From contig CM051457.1 in the NCBI GenBank assembly GCA_028274465.1, positions 46,904,362-46,968,361 of the forward strand: a stretch of 64,000 nt of DNA. The letters are read 5' to 3'. Position numbers and translations under genes: made by a program. The notes beneath the pieces are model-generated. The model was not told the origin of the DNA and made no database searches. It worked only from the letters and a program-made list of their open reading frames with translations. Positions 21,566-32,271 of this stretch are shown here, one piece after another. Position 1 is the stretch's first letter, and every line of letters begins with the position of its first letter. The DNA is from Plantago ovata (lineage: Eukaryota > Streptophyta > Magnoliopsida > Lamiales > Plantaginaceae).

Positions 21566-23718
21566 ATGCCACATACACGGTCTAGGGGAACACCGCTTGC
21601 TGATTCAATTGCTGAGATCGACAGAGTCTACCACCAAAGAAGGCGACTACTTCAAAGGCGTGCACTAGAGGAAATAGAGGATACCGATTTCTCTGAATCT
21701 CTACACAGTCTTTTCAAGGAAATCGACGGAATGGAAGAAGCTAGACCACTGACAGTATGGGTTCAACCCACCAAGGATCGTATGAGGGGACCGGCGATTG
21801 TTCTTTCGTCTGCAACTCAAGATCTGGAAATCAAGAACCACGCATTCCAACAACTTCCGAGGTTCTATGGCTTATCAAGGGAAGATGTGATGGGGTACTT
21901 GCACGATATCGATGATTTCGTCAACCAACTCCCATGACCCGGAGCTGAAATAACAACGGATGAGTTGAGGATGAAGGTTTTTGCTATGGGACTTGGCGAC
22001 AGAGCCAAGTCATGGTTGAGTTCTCTACCAGCAGGCTCGCTGAACACTTGGGAGAAGTTTTTTTCAGCTTTCATGGAGAAATACTTCCCTCACACCTTGA
22101 CTACCGCGCTAAAGGCGCAAATCACTGGATTCAAGCAGGACTATGATGCGACCATCTACACTGCGTTTGAGAGATTCCAAGATCTCACGAACAAGTGCCC
22201 TCACCATGGTTTTAAGCTTTCTGACCTAGTCCAACATTTCTACAATGGACTAACGTTCGAGAACCAACAAGTGGTGGATTTCCAATGTCGAGGCAATATT
22301 TGGGAGGAAACCGCAGAAGCCGTCTGGGCAGTTTTCGAAAGGCTTGCTAAGGGTTCGCAATTCAAGGACTCAAGAGAGATGGTTAGGAGACGTGGACCTG
22401 AAGCTCAACCGACTCAAGAAGCCCCTATGTATAGGGGGAATGGGGATCAATTCGAGTGCTTTACCAACAAATTGAAGCAAGTCCTCAAGAGCGCCACTGG
22501 AACAACTGTTTCGAACGAAGTATGCCGAATATGCAAGAACTATGGGCATGGGGCTCATATGTGTAGATTGGAGGTTGCGTATGATGATGGCAACTGGGCT
22601 CGAGGAGGCGAAGAGGAAGCCTTTCCTACGGAGTTTGGTACTCAAGAAGCTAGCTACGGACAAGACCGTAGGAATCCTCGAGGTGGATTTTGGAGAAGAG
22701 GATTCCGAAACAATCGAGGATATGCACCGGCTAGCCAAACTTATGGACCTAACCAAGACCGTAGTAGGCTTAACTATGGTAATGACCACTGCGAAAATCC
22801 CGCTCCGAAAGAGCCACCGAAGTCGAAGTCGTCTCAACTTATGGAGAACTTGCAAAAGATGGTTGATCACACCCAAAGTTTTGTCAAACGTTATGAAGAA
22901 GATTCTGAGAACACTAGGGCGAGACTTGATAGGTTGGAAGAGAGAACTAGGCTTGCCCATCGAAAGATGCTAGAGTTGATCGACCGAGGAGCAAGTAGGG
23001 AGCAAGGAAAGGTGCCTAGCAACACTGAGAAGTCGATGTCCATTACCTTGGTGGGTGATCTACCTGTTGAAATCACCATCAAGAAGGTTCCTAAGTGCGA
23101 GAGTTGCAAGGGGGAAGTGCCCCCACAGGCCGAGGAAGAAGAGAAGAACCTTAGTACTGACAAGAATGAAGAGGAGCAAGAGGATCCCGAACCACTCCCT
23201 CAAAGTTTCGATGTTAAGATCGGGATTGGGGAACTTGTAGATGTCCGTGACACACTAGACACGGGATCCTACTCTAATGTGCTCCCTTTGAATGTTTTCG
23301 AGAAGAGTAACCTTGGAAAACTATTTGTGCATAAGGCTATTGTGCAACTGGCGGGTGGATCCTTTGTGAAACCCGAAGGCGTTGTGAAGAATGTATTAGT
23401 CAAGATTGGTGAAGCTTCGGTATACAGCGATTTTGTAGTTATGCCGGCGTCTACACCCGGGACAGGGGATGTCGTTCTCTTGGGGCGAACGTTCTAAGCT
23501 ACGCTCAGTGATGGACATCTACCAAAGAACTTGCACTATTTAAGTGGACGGCAAGCAACATGTGTTGCAAGCCATATCTGATCCACCTGATCCACATGAT
23601 ACTATTCACACTATTGACTACAGTGGTCTTAATGTCTATGTTCATTCTTATTCACAGGTTCGAGGCATGGGAAGGAGATCCGTGAAGGGGAAGTCTAGTA
23701 CCCTCAAGAGGAAAAGCT
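21566..23718 (+). pseudogene. Element B: gag-protease polyprotein
   Basis: Starts MPHTRSRGTPLADSIAEIDR. The gag core includes KNHAFQQLPRFYGLSREDV and KSWLSSLPAGSL. The CCHC knuckle CRICKNYGHGAHMC lies near residues 320-333. An acidic linker leads to the retropepsin site LDTGSYSNVLPL with Asp at about residue 565, and the C-terminus is basic. A TGA at 21935-21937 sits in the QLPRPGA motif, consistent with CGA to TGA. A 5-bp deletion at about 23497, relative to A and D, shifts the frame before the last 70 residues. The frame ends at SSTLKRKS with no pol after it, as in D. Confidence 0.9.
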
Positions 23719-23763
23719 AGGCGAAGACAGGAGTCGAGTCAAAGACTTTAAACAATGGCGCTA

Positions 23764-23781
23764 TCCGGGAGGCAACCCGGA
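23764..23781 (+). other. Hairpin TCCGGG-AGGCAA-CCCGGA downstream of B gag-pro
   Basis: Perfect 6-bp stem, 46 nt past the stop and followed by GTTTTTATC. Identical in A and D. Confidence 0.7.
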
Positions 23782-23984
23782 GTTTTTATCGCTTTCTTTA
23801 CCGCTTTATTGCACGCATTCATTCTTGAAAAATTTGCTTCTCATATGTGAATTTGTTCATCTCTGTGTCGTATGTGCTTATGTTATGTTTGAGTGAGATT
23901 TTTCGAGTGGTTTTATGAAAAAATTGGTTTCGGGGATTAAAAACCGCATTTTCTGTCAAAAAGACCGTCTCCCCATATCGGGGA

Positions 23985-24048
23985 GCGGGGGGCGAATCGC
24001 CTCGTGTGGGGCGACTCGCCCCACACCGGGGGCGACTCGCCCCACGGC
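23985..24048 (+). repeat. Internal GC dyad array of element B
   Basis: GGGGGCGAATCGCCTC, TGTGGGGCGACTCGCCCCACA and GGGGGCGACTCGCCCCAC, preceded by CTCCCCATATCGGGGAG. They lie between gag-pro and the intron-bearing module. Same position as in D and A. Confidence 0.85.
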
Positions 24049-24278
24049 CTCTTGAGATAAAAAAACGCGGATCTCCCCTTCTTTACCTCATTTCTTCATC
24101 ACCTAACCAATCTTTCTCCCCAAGAACCCGAAAATTGCGAAAATACATTCAAAACTTCATAACTTCTTCATTTCTTCACCAAATTTAGTGTTCTTTAGCT
24201 TCAATCGAAGCCTATTACGTGATCTATCTTTTCATATGAACAAATTTCTCCCTAGAGCATTAGATTTTCAGATCTGAG
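24049..24278 (+). other. Leader-like exon of the element B module
   Basis: A C/T-rich noncoding stretch (CTTCTTTACCTCATTTCTTC, CAATCTTTCTCCCCAAG) ending TTCAGATCTGAG|GTATC, a good plant splice donor. It resembles a plant 5' leader. Homologous to D at 4204-4430. Confidence 0.45.
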
Positions 24279-24820
24279 GTATCTTCTTATGAACCCTAAT
24301 TTTCGAATTTGGGGGTTTTCTAATTTGAGCTTCAATTATGCTTATTTGATGCATGGGTAGGTTGTTTGTGTGGTTAGAAGCGTTATTTACTATCAATTGC
24401 ATGCTCAATTATGCTTGGATTGTTGATTTGGGAATTTTGCTACTAGATGATATATCTTGTTATGCAATATGTCTTTATCTTTGATATCTTGCATATGATT
24501 GTGTTTATTGGTGTGATGATGGTGGATTTGATGATAGAATGCTTAAATGTTGAGTATGAGGATTCATGATGCTAGAATTTTTCGCTACTATGGTATGAAT
24601 TGAGCCTTGTTATCTAGGTTATTGGTTGTCTAGCAAGAGAATATTGTGATGTATTGCATGTAGTAGTTACATTGGTATGTTGCATGATGAAGAAGCTAGG
24701 CTAGACATAAAAGGTTTGGGGAGCTCGATTGTTGATTTTATCACTTGTGTGTTTCGTTCTTACATTAGCATATGCATGTGTCAGTTTTGTGTCATACGAG
24801 GTACTAACTATTGTTTGTAG
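24279..24820 (+). other. Intron-like segment in the element B module
   Basis: 542 nt, starting GTATCTTC, T-rich through most of its length, ending TACTAACTATTGTTTGTAG. That end carries a strong branch-site-like CTAAC and an AG acceptor. Boundaries and length match the D copy (541 nt). Confidence 0.55.
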
Positions 24821-25225
24821 GAACCATGCCAAGGGAAATGAGCATTCCCGTATGATTACTATGAAGTATTGGAGGGGGATCGATTACAACCATCTCAAGA
24901 AGAGTGACCTCGTTAGATGTGCGTTCGAGCCACGGGATCATGCAACAACATCATGGATTATCCAAGAGAAGGAGCTAGAGTACACCTGGAGTAAGGACTC
25001 CTATGCCTATTCATGAACCACCGAAGGGACAGAAACCATTATTACGTCAGCAACCCATCACAAGGACTGCAAAGTTCGAGTGAACTGGAAGGCACCGGGA
25101 CAATCATGCCGCAACGGATTCAACCTTGAGTTCGCAGTTGCTAGAAGGTTCCGAAGTGCTAGCTTGGTTCCAAAACATAATGACATGGGTGCCCAGCCCC
25201 TCGTTGGGGTGCCCCTTGACTGCCT
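24821..25225 (+). pseudogene. Element B module: unrecognised ORF after the intron
   Basis: One frame reads NHAKGNEHSRMITMKYWRGI, then KKSDLVRCAFEPRDHATTSW and IIQEKELEYTWSKDSYAYS. After a TGA at 25014-25016 the same frame continues TTEGTETIITSATHHKDCKV and RFRSASLVPKHNDMGAQPLV to VPLDCL and a stop near 25225. D has the first part with mostly similar residues. I do not recognise a domain. A captured plant gene or a remnant third ORF of the retroelement are both possible. Confidence 0.45.
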
Positions 25226-25800
25226 CTAAAGGGAGCATCATATAGACATCGGTCGGATCAACCGTAGAGAATGTGGTCGACATTGGAAAAGATGGTAGAA
25301 GACTTCTGAGTATCCGAGCAGCTCACTGTAACCACCTCGGGGTGTAAAACGCTGGAGGGGGAGGTCCTGATACCACTGCTCTTTCCCCTTCAACAGTTCA
25401 CATCCTATTGGAGGGCTACAGGATAGAGGATTCCATAACAGCGGCGGCGAATCTTGAGGATTCTACTCGACACTACAACTCTACTGGTCAGGATGTGCGT
25501 GACAGTAGTGACAATGAAGGCCATACGGGCAATGATGATACTAATGGAGGAGTTGTTCCTATCCGGCCTATAATTGAAACTACCACGCCTACCAGAAGAC
25601 CTGATGACACCCTATATAGCTCCCAGAGCAGTCCCAATAACTCACAAACAGCATACTCAGCCGACCGAGGCCAAACCATGGGGTAACATCTAGTATCACA
25701 TCTTATTTCCTCAATTTCTTACTGCTAGGGACTAGCGTTAATTTCATGAGGGGGGATGGGATTTAAGTGATCTAGTATTGTTAGTTTGGAGCTTGACATT
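25226..25800 (+). other. Remainder of the element B module, no assigned function
   Basis: Mostly noncoding. It contains a 93-codon frame at 25408-25686 (MEGYRIEDSITAAANLEDST onward), rich in Asn, Ser, Thr and Asp and without a recognisable domain; it may be chance. Homology to A resumes near 25800 at TTTGCATTTGCATTTGCACG. Confidence 0.3.
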
Positions 25801-27188
25801 GGTAGGCTGAGTATAGTACCTCGCATGATTTATCCGTTTGCATTTGCATTTGCACGTTTACTGCTTTCTTAGATTTTTTAGGTTGCGTTCACTACATTCA
25901 TCCTAGGATAGTCTTGCATGTTTTATATGGAGTTTATTGCCGAATTGTTTGAACAATTTTATTGGGTAGATCAACTAACTATACCATTAATCGTATGCTT
26001 CATCTCTATGAATTTGTTTGAGGTTTTTCTCGCTTGGCTTGTCACATTTATGTATTGCACTTAGTTAAGTTTGGTAGTCTCGACATCACTTAGTGGTGTT
26101 TTCTCTACTGAGGTTCACGAAGGCCTTTATAATAGGATGATGCATGTTACGGTCTTATGGTTGTTTTCTCGAGTAATTATGTACCTAAGAGGCAACAAGT
26201 CTTCACCATGCTTTGATATTGCTAAATGCCTAGGAAGGAGGTTGTGTGATCCTTTGTTTATAACCTATTCTTCCGAATAGGTTTGGGGAGGGGGTTACAC
26301 CATCAGTAGACTTGTTTTCGTTTTTCATTTCTGTATCGTGAGTTTATTTTTCCTTTTCCGTAAATTTTGTACTCCAACCTATTCTTTCGAATAGGTTTGG
26401 GGAAGTCGTGTGAGTCATTTTCTCTCTTTTTGTTATGCTACTGATGGCTAAAAAAAAAAATCGAAAAAAAAGAAATATTCAAGGAAAAAAGAAAAAAAGA
26501 AAAAAGAGAAACTGGAAAGAAAAAAAGAAAAAAAAGAAAAGACCCCAAAAAAGCAAAGAAGGGTCCAAAAAAAGCCAAATAGCAGTTTAGCAAAGTGTTG
26601 TGTCTCATTTTCCAATTCTTGTAATGTTCGTAATCGTGTTGTAATTTCCTATTTTTTATCTTTTTGTTTTGAGTGTCATCTGTTCTAGACCACCCTCGTC
26701 CTGCCATTCAGGAAGTGGTGAATAGCTTAAGACTTTACTTGAGAGATGGGTAGAATAGGGGAGTGATATCTTTTATAGGGAACCCTCCTTCGTTTGATGA
26801 GAGTCAGTACTGGTTCGACCTCTTTGAGGGAAGGTCTTAAACTTGGTGAACAACAGTAAGTTCTCAGTTTCATAGGCACGGGACAACCCTTCGTATCTTA
26901 GCATGCTTCATTACGTCGTCACTGACTAGGTCCAGGTAGAGAATGTTACGACAGACTATCTTGTCTTGACATAAGTGCTTATGTGGATGTGTATAAGTCA
27001 ACCGAAGTATTTTTCAACCTATATTAATGCTTTGATTTATATGGTTTTTGTCCATATGTTTTTTGATAGATTCAGTAGATTGGTTCATTTTATTTGGCAT
27101 GAGACTCCATTTTGTGTCATGCATTGTTTTTTGCATTAGAGTCTAGCTTAGTTGCTTGAGGACAAGCAAAGGTTCGGTTTGGGGAGTT
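25801..27188 (+). other. 3' untranslated region of element B
   Basis: Homologous to the A and H 3' UTRs. It holds hairpins at 26262-26283 (loop TTCC) and 26376-26397 (loop TTTC), the A-rich tract 26450-26580 with GACCCC...GGGTCC, the ACCACCCTCGTCC block, and GGTTCGGTTTGGGGAGTT as polypurine-like tract before the LTR. No credible coding. Confidence 0.85.
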
Positions 27189-28553
27189 TGATGAATGTGT
27201 ATTTTACACTTTCATTTGAGTCTTTTTCACCTATTTTAGCTATCCTCTATGATAATTTAGCTATATTTCAGTGCATTTTATTAGAATAGTGTCACGTTTC
27301 CCTTTAGATTTTATTTTACAGGTTTTGGTTGAAAAAACGAGGATTTCCGGGCAATTATATTGAAGTTTACAAGGAATTGGTGTTCCAGAAGCCTATTTGG
27401 AGTATCTGAAGGTTTCCGGATAGGATTTGGAGTCTAGGGGTCGAATCTGGATGTTAGAAGGCCACTAGAAGTCAGAAACCGAGTCCGAAAAGGGGAAGAA
27501 ATCCAAAAACGCGTCGAAAATGCGGAATTCCGCGAAATTTACTCTCGGGCGAATCGCCCGGGACGTGGGGCGAATCGCCCCACACCGGGCGAATCGCCCG
27601 GTGTGTGGGGCCCTTCGCCCCACACTATTTCGAAGCCTATATATAGTTGCTCAGTTTTTCTCCGAAATTCATACTTTTCCAGACCTATTCTCTCACCTTT
27701 CTCTGTAGTTTTAGGTAGGAACTTCCCAGAGCCTGTTCTTGGGGTTCGTAGCTTAGGAGACACTTTTTCATAGCAGTTTGGAGCTTGTAAGATCGCGATT
27801 CTTCGGAGACTGACAACCTTCGGTAACATTGTATCTTACGGTTTATTCTACTTATTTTTATATATCTTTCAACATGTTTTCTTCTATGATTTCTGTTGAT
27901 TGCATGACAACTATGAGTAGCTAAACTTATCGTTGGTGGTAGTATGTGAATTCTTTGCGAAGGGTAGATAATCATGCTAATGGCTATATCGCGCATTATA
28001 CTCCGTGTTATTGCTTTATTTCGTTGATCAGGCTCATCCAAAATCCTCGTATGTTGATTAATTATTATGCACAATTGGACCCTCGTCGACCTATGCATAT
28101 CTATATCTTCGTAGTGTTGAATAATTATGAAACACAATTGGACAATAGCGCTTGACTTGTCAGTATCTTTATCTTCATAGTGTTTAATAATTGCAACAGG
28201 ACATTCGATTGATTAAAGACCCGTTATGCTTTGAAGGATCATACTATCACCAATCTCCATTATCTGTTAGAAAAACCGAGGAATTTACGCATGATTATTA
28301 ACCCGTTATGCTTTGAAGGATCATACTATCACCAATCTCCATTATCTGTTAGAAAAACCTTTGCTTTTACGTCTGCTGTTTTTATATTCTTTAGTTAAAT
28401 AGATAAAGCTAGTTATAGTCCTTAGAGAACGACACTCGAGGTCATTCTACTGCTAAACTACGGTTTTCGTTGTAGTTGTGAATTGCCTTTGGCTAAATAA
28501 CAAATTTATTTGACTGATTCGCGTTGGAACACGACACCAGCGTGCGTTCATCA
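27189..28553 (+). repeat. B 3' LTR (1365 bp)
   Basis: TGATGAATG to CGTTCATCA, with TAGAATAGTGTCACGTTT at 27282-27299, four GC dyads at 27544-27625 and TATATATAG at 27638-27646. A 58-bp segment is present twice (28220-28277 and 28302-28359, period 82), which the 5' LTR has once. Confidence 0.94.
27544..27625 (+). repeat. Four GC dyads upstream of the B 3' LTR TATA box
   Basis: TCGGGCGAATCGCCCGGGA-type, GTGGGGCGAATCGCCCCAC, CCGGGCGAATCGCCCGG and TGTGGGGCCCTTCGCCCCACA, spaced about 20 bp. The last ends 12 bp before TATATATAG. Confidence 0.9.
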
Positions 28554-29389
28554 TGGACTACGTAACTAAGTGGGTGGAGGCAATCCCCACTAGGGAGAAT
28601 GATGCTTCGGTAGTCTTGAAATTCTTGAAGGATGTGATTTTCACCCGGTTTGGAGTTCCTATAACAATTATCAATGATGGAGATTCTCACTTCGTCAACC
28701 GTTCCTTTGCCTCAATCATGAAGAAATATAGTGTTACCCATAATGTTGCTACACCATATCATCCGCAGACTTCGGGGCAAGTAGAGGTTAGCAACCGTCA
28801 AATTAAAAAGATCCTTGAGCGTGTGGTGAAGCCTAGCAGGAAGGATTGGGTTGGAAAACTGAATGATGTGCTTTGGGCATACAGAACCAGCTAAAAAATA
28901 GTAATCGGCACCACTCCGTACAGACTTGTGTTTGGGAAAGCATGCCACCTTCCGGTTGAGCTGGAACACAGAGCTTATTGGGCAATAAAGGAGCTAAACC
29001 TTGATATGGGAAAAGCTGGGGAAGAAAGGTTGATGCAACTCTACGAGCTTGATGAACTACGCCTCGGTGCCTATGAGAACGCCGAGCTTTACAAGGAGCG
29101 CACCAACAAGTATCACGACCGTGGTATTGTGCGGAAAGAGCTGATTCCTGGTCAGAAAGCCTTAGTGTTAAACTCCAGACTTTGCTTATTTCCAGGGAAG
29201 CTCCGTACTCGATGGGATGGACCATACGAGATTGTCCAAGTTGCTCCCCATGGAGCTGTAGAACTCTTGGACCCGAAGACTGGTGAGACCTTCAAGGTGA
29301 ATGGGCAACGTGTGAAACCATACTTTGAGCTTCCCAGTGATCAAGTGGAGGTTGATCATCTAGACCTCACCACTCCCACCTTCACATGA
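28554..29389 (+). pseudogene. Element H: integrase core and C-terminal domain
   Basis: Resumes H integrase after B: YVTKWVEAIPTRENDASVV, the second catalytic Asp in IINDGDSHFVN, TPYHPQTSGQVEVSNRQIKK with the catalytic Glu, and VLWAYRTS. An in-frame TAA at 28892-28894 follows. The frame then continues [40 protein letters not shown] and [19 protein letters not shown], a GPY/F-type C-terminal domain, and ends [12 protein letters not shown]...PTFT with a stop at 29389. The residue pattern is typical of Athila integrase. H is the only Athila-like copy here with any pol. Confidence 0.92.
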
Positions 29390-29705
29390 GAGTATGTAGC
29401 TTGTAGTTTTTCCTTTTCTGAGTTTTTAGTTGATTTTCCCCTTGTGTTAAAGTGTGTTTTTGGTGATAAAATAGGTAAAAAAAAGTTGATATTTTTTGAG
29501 TTTGGGGATGATTAACTCGGAGCCAAGGCTCTGCCGCTCCCAGGCGGACCGCCCCGCACACGAGGCTGTGCGCCCGTGAGAGGCAGAACGCCTGGGCGCC
29601 TCTACCGTTCCCAGGCGGACCGCCCTTCATGCGGGGCGGTGCGCTCGGGGGAGGCGGACCGCCCCTCAGATGGGGCAGTGTGCCTGTGGGCGCCAGTGCT
29701 CCGGG
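29390..29705 (+). other. H 3' UTR, part 1, with internal GC dyad array
   Basis: Noncoding. A GC-rich array runs from about 29538 to 29690, with CCCAGGCGGACCGCC repeated and GGGGCGGTGCGC variants. It lies downstream of pol, where A, B and D have their internal arrays downstream of protease. F is inserted at its end, after CCGGG (29701-29705). Confidence 0.75.
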
Positions 29706-32271
29706 TGTAACGGTACCGGTTTTGAAAACAAAATATTTTCTTGAAAAGGAAAAAATCGAAAAATACTTTAATAACAACGGTCGGCAATAAATGCCAAAAT
29801 AATCTTTGACGCTAACAATAATAATTAATATCCAATGACAACTCAAGTTCGAATAGACAACGAATGAAGACAATAAAAGTATATCTCCTTATTTTGAAAA
29901 GAAACCCGTGACACCCAAGACCCTTCTCTCAGTCGCTGGCTTCCTAGTCACGCACATCCTCAGCGGCATCTGGAAGGAAGGAATTTTTGAAAAACAAAAG
30001 AGTGTGAGACAAAGGATCTCAGTGAGGTTCTAAGTTAAAACAGAAAGTAATCGGTTTTAAAAACAAAAACCCTTTCAGAAAAACGAGCAAACAGAACAGA
30101 GCACATATAACAGATTAACAGAACAGACACGTTGTAGACCGTTGGTGCAGCCCGCCTTATTGCTCCTACTCCCAGAATGCCCTTATAACTCCCTCCAGAG
30201 GATGCATAACTCCGGACAGAAACAGAAACCCCCGTGTACTTTGGGGAAACAGATCCTACGACCCTAATAGACCTCAGCGACTTCTGCCTCGCGCCTAAAA
30301 GGGAATAGACTAGGCCACGATCAAGCAAACCCGATAGTCCTCTACTACCCAAGCCTACCTAACCATAACCTAATCGACCGGTCACACAGAAACAGAACAG
30401 ATACAGAGCAACAGATACAGATAGTTAACACCGAGAGGTGTTCCTGCAGAAAGGTCAGTCCAGAACAGAGTAGCAATAACCAGAAATGTGAAACGTCATA
30501 CTTAGGACTTATACTTTTACGCGGAAGCATACAATAAACAGTAGATAGTAATAGGTACAAACAGTCACATAGCCTTCCAGTTTTTCGCAAATAATAGGTT
30601 TAGGGGTGAACACTCACCTTAGCTTGCGAGTAAAAGACCTTCAACGAGAAAAGCTTTACGGGTTTACGGACAACGGAGAACCTAACAAGAAAGTACTAAA
30701 CACAATTTAGAAGTCGAACGGACGGAAGGAAAAAGGTTGAAAAAGGAATGGTAAAGTCGGGGTTCGAACTCGGGACCTCTAAGTTAGTCAAGCAAGGATC
30801 TAACCAACTAGACTAGCTAGTCAAGTCAATACTAACTTACAAAAACAGAAACTAAGTTTAAAACATTTTCAGAAACTCTTTCGATTTTCAGATTCTGGAA
30901 ATTACCAAAATACCCTCAGTGGTAAATTGCAAGAAAAACCCTTTTCGAAAACAAACAGTACAAACGAACCAGCAGTTTTCCAGACACTAAACAGTCTTCT
31001 CAAAGCAAAAAGGTTTACGATAAAAGCCTACTGTCAGTCAACTACGGTCAACGGTAAAACTGCAAAAAGGTCCCTTAGGTTTTTAGGTTTCCCAAATCAG
31101 TCCACAAAAATCCAAAACAGAACAACAAGGTCCAAAAGTCCTTTCGAGGTCAAACAGGAAATCAATTTCAACATACGAGGTCAATAAGCTCACAAGTCCA
31201 GCAAACAGTAACTATACTAACAACCTAAGTCCCGGTTCTCGATTCAAAATAATTAACAAGGTCAGATCGATCAAGGGTAAAATCGTCCAAGGTAAAAGTC
31301 CAAACAGAAAACGAGAATACGAGATTCGAATCGAGAGCAGCAGTAAAGGAAACGAGATTTACCTTCGAATCGAACTAAAAGGTTGAACGATCTGCAATTT
31401 GAATAAATCGAAAAGAAAAAGGGAATTAAACCAAGATTCGAATTGAATTCGTAAACAAAATAGAATTCAAACCGGAGGGACAGAACAAGTTACCGATCGA
31501 ACGGAAAGACCGACGGCGGACCTCGAACAGAACGGGAGTGGCGGCGCGGTTGCGGACCGGTAAACACGGCGGGTCACTGAACCGGAGCGGCGCGCGCGTG
31601 AGACGGATCGGATCGAATGAACAGGCGGCGGAGATGATCGATCGACAGCAGCAACAAATCAGACAGCGGCGACGGCAACGCGGTCAACGACGAACGGAGC
31701 AAAGCGGCGGCGGCGGCACTAGACAGACGGAGATGACGGAGCAGCAAGGACCGCGGCCGAGCTGATCGGGACAGAGGTCGCGAACGGAGACGACGGCCAA
31801 AACAAACGGCGGCCACCCGCGAACGGAACAGGATGCGCGGCGGCGGCGGCGCGGCGAGGACCGAGATCGCGGCGGCGATTGATCGGAGACGGCGGCGGCA
31901 ACAATCACAGAACCAACTCTCTCTCTCTTTCTCTTTTCCTTTCTCTCTTCAAGCTTTTCTTTCTTTCTTCTCTCTTGGTGCAAAACGGCTAATGAGAATG
32001 GGGGGAGTAATCTGACTAGGGTTAGGGTTTTGGTGAGAATTGGGCCGGTCAATGGGCCTTTGACTGGGTTTAACAAATGGGCCAAAATGCTAGCAGATCG
32101 ATTACTCCAGCTTGATCCAAACGAAACGAAACGAATAACTTTTGCGAAACTAATTAACTAATTACCGAATAAATAATTTACTCTGATAATTAATTAACTA
32201 AAATAATTAATTAAATAAAAAAAATAATTAAATAAATAATTAAATATTAAGAAAAAAAACGGGGTGTTACA
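29706..32271 (-). repeat. F 3' LTR (2566 bp)
   Basis: Nearly identical to the copy at 37912-40479. It contains a CGG-rich block (31540-31900), a CT-rich run (31915-31975), an AT-rich end (32160-32260) and a tRNA-like segment (30758-30822). Plus-strand ORFs in the CGG-rich part are compositional artefacts. Confidence 0.95.
30758..30822 (-). other. tRNA-like segment in the F 3' LTR
   Basis: The minus strand reads TAGTCTAGTTGGTTAGATCC, close to a Pol III box A, then about 30 nt later GAGTTCGAACCCC, close to box B. The right LTR has the same segment at 38964-39028. It may be a tRNA or SINE relic. No complete cloverleaf was established by eye. Confidence 0.45.

Larger units (their letters stand above)
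20118..28553 (+). mobile_element. Element B: gag-protease-only Athila-like retrotransposon inserted in H integrase
   Basis: 8436 bp, LTRs TGATGAATG to CGTTCATCA, flanked by the perfect 5-bp duplication TGGAC (20113-20117 and 28554-28558). The H integrase frame breaks at ILVAVD and resumes with YVTKWVEAIP. Inside are a tRNA-Asp primer site, one gag-pro frame, the terminal hairpin, an internal dyad array, an intron-bearing module, the conserved 3' UTR and a polypurine-like tract. There is no reverse transcriptase, RNase H or integrase. Confidence 0.95.

Noticed and set aside
30035..30590. Frames of 105 and 81 codons on the minus strand, repeated at 38241-38796
   Set aside because: They lie inside both F LTRs and are conserved only because the LTRs are nearly identical.
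31538..32085. Several Arg/Ala-rich frames on both strands (repeated at 39744-40291)
   Set aside because: They come from the CGG-rich part of the F LTR; codon pattern and domains do not support a gene.
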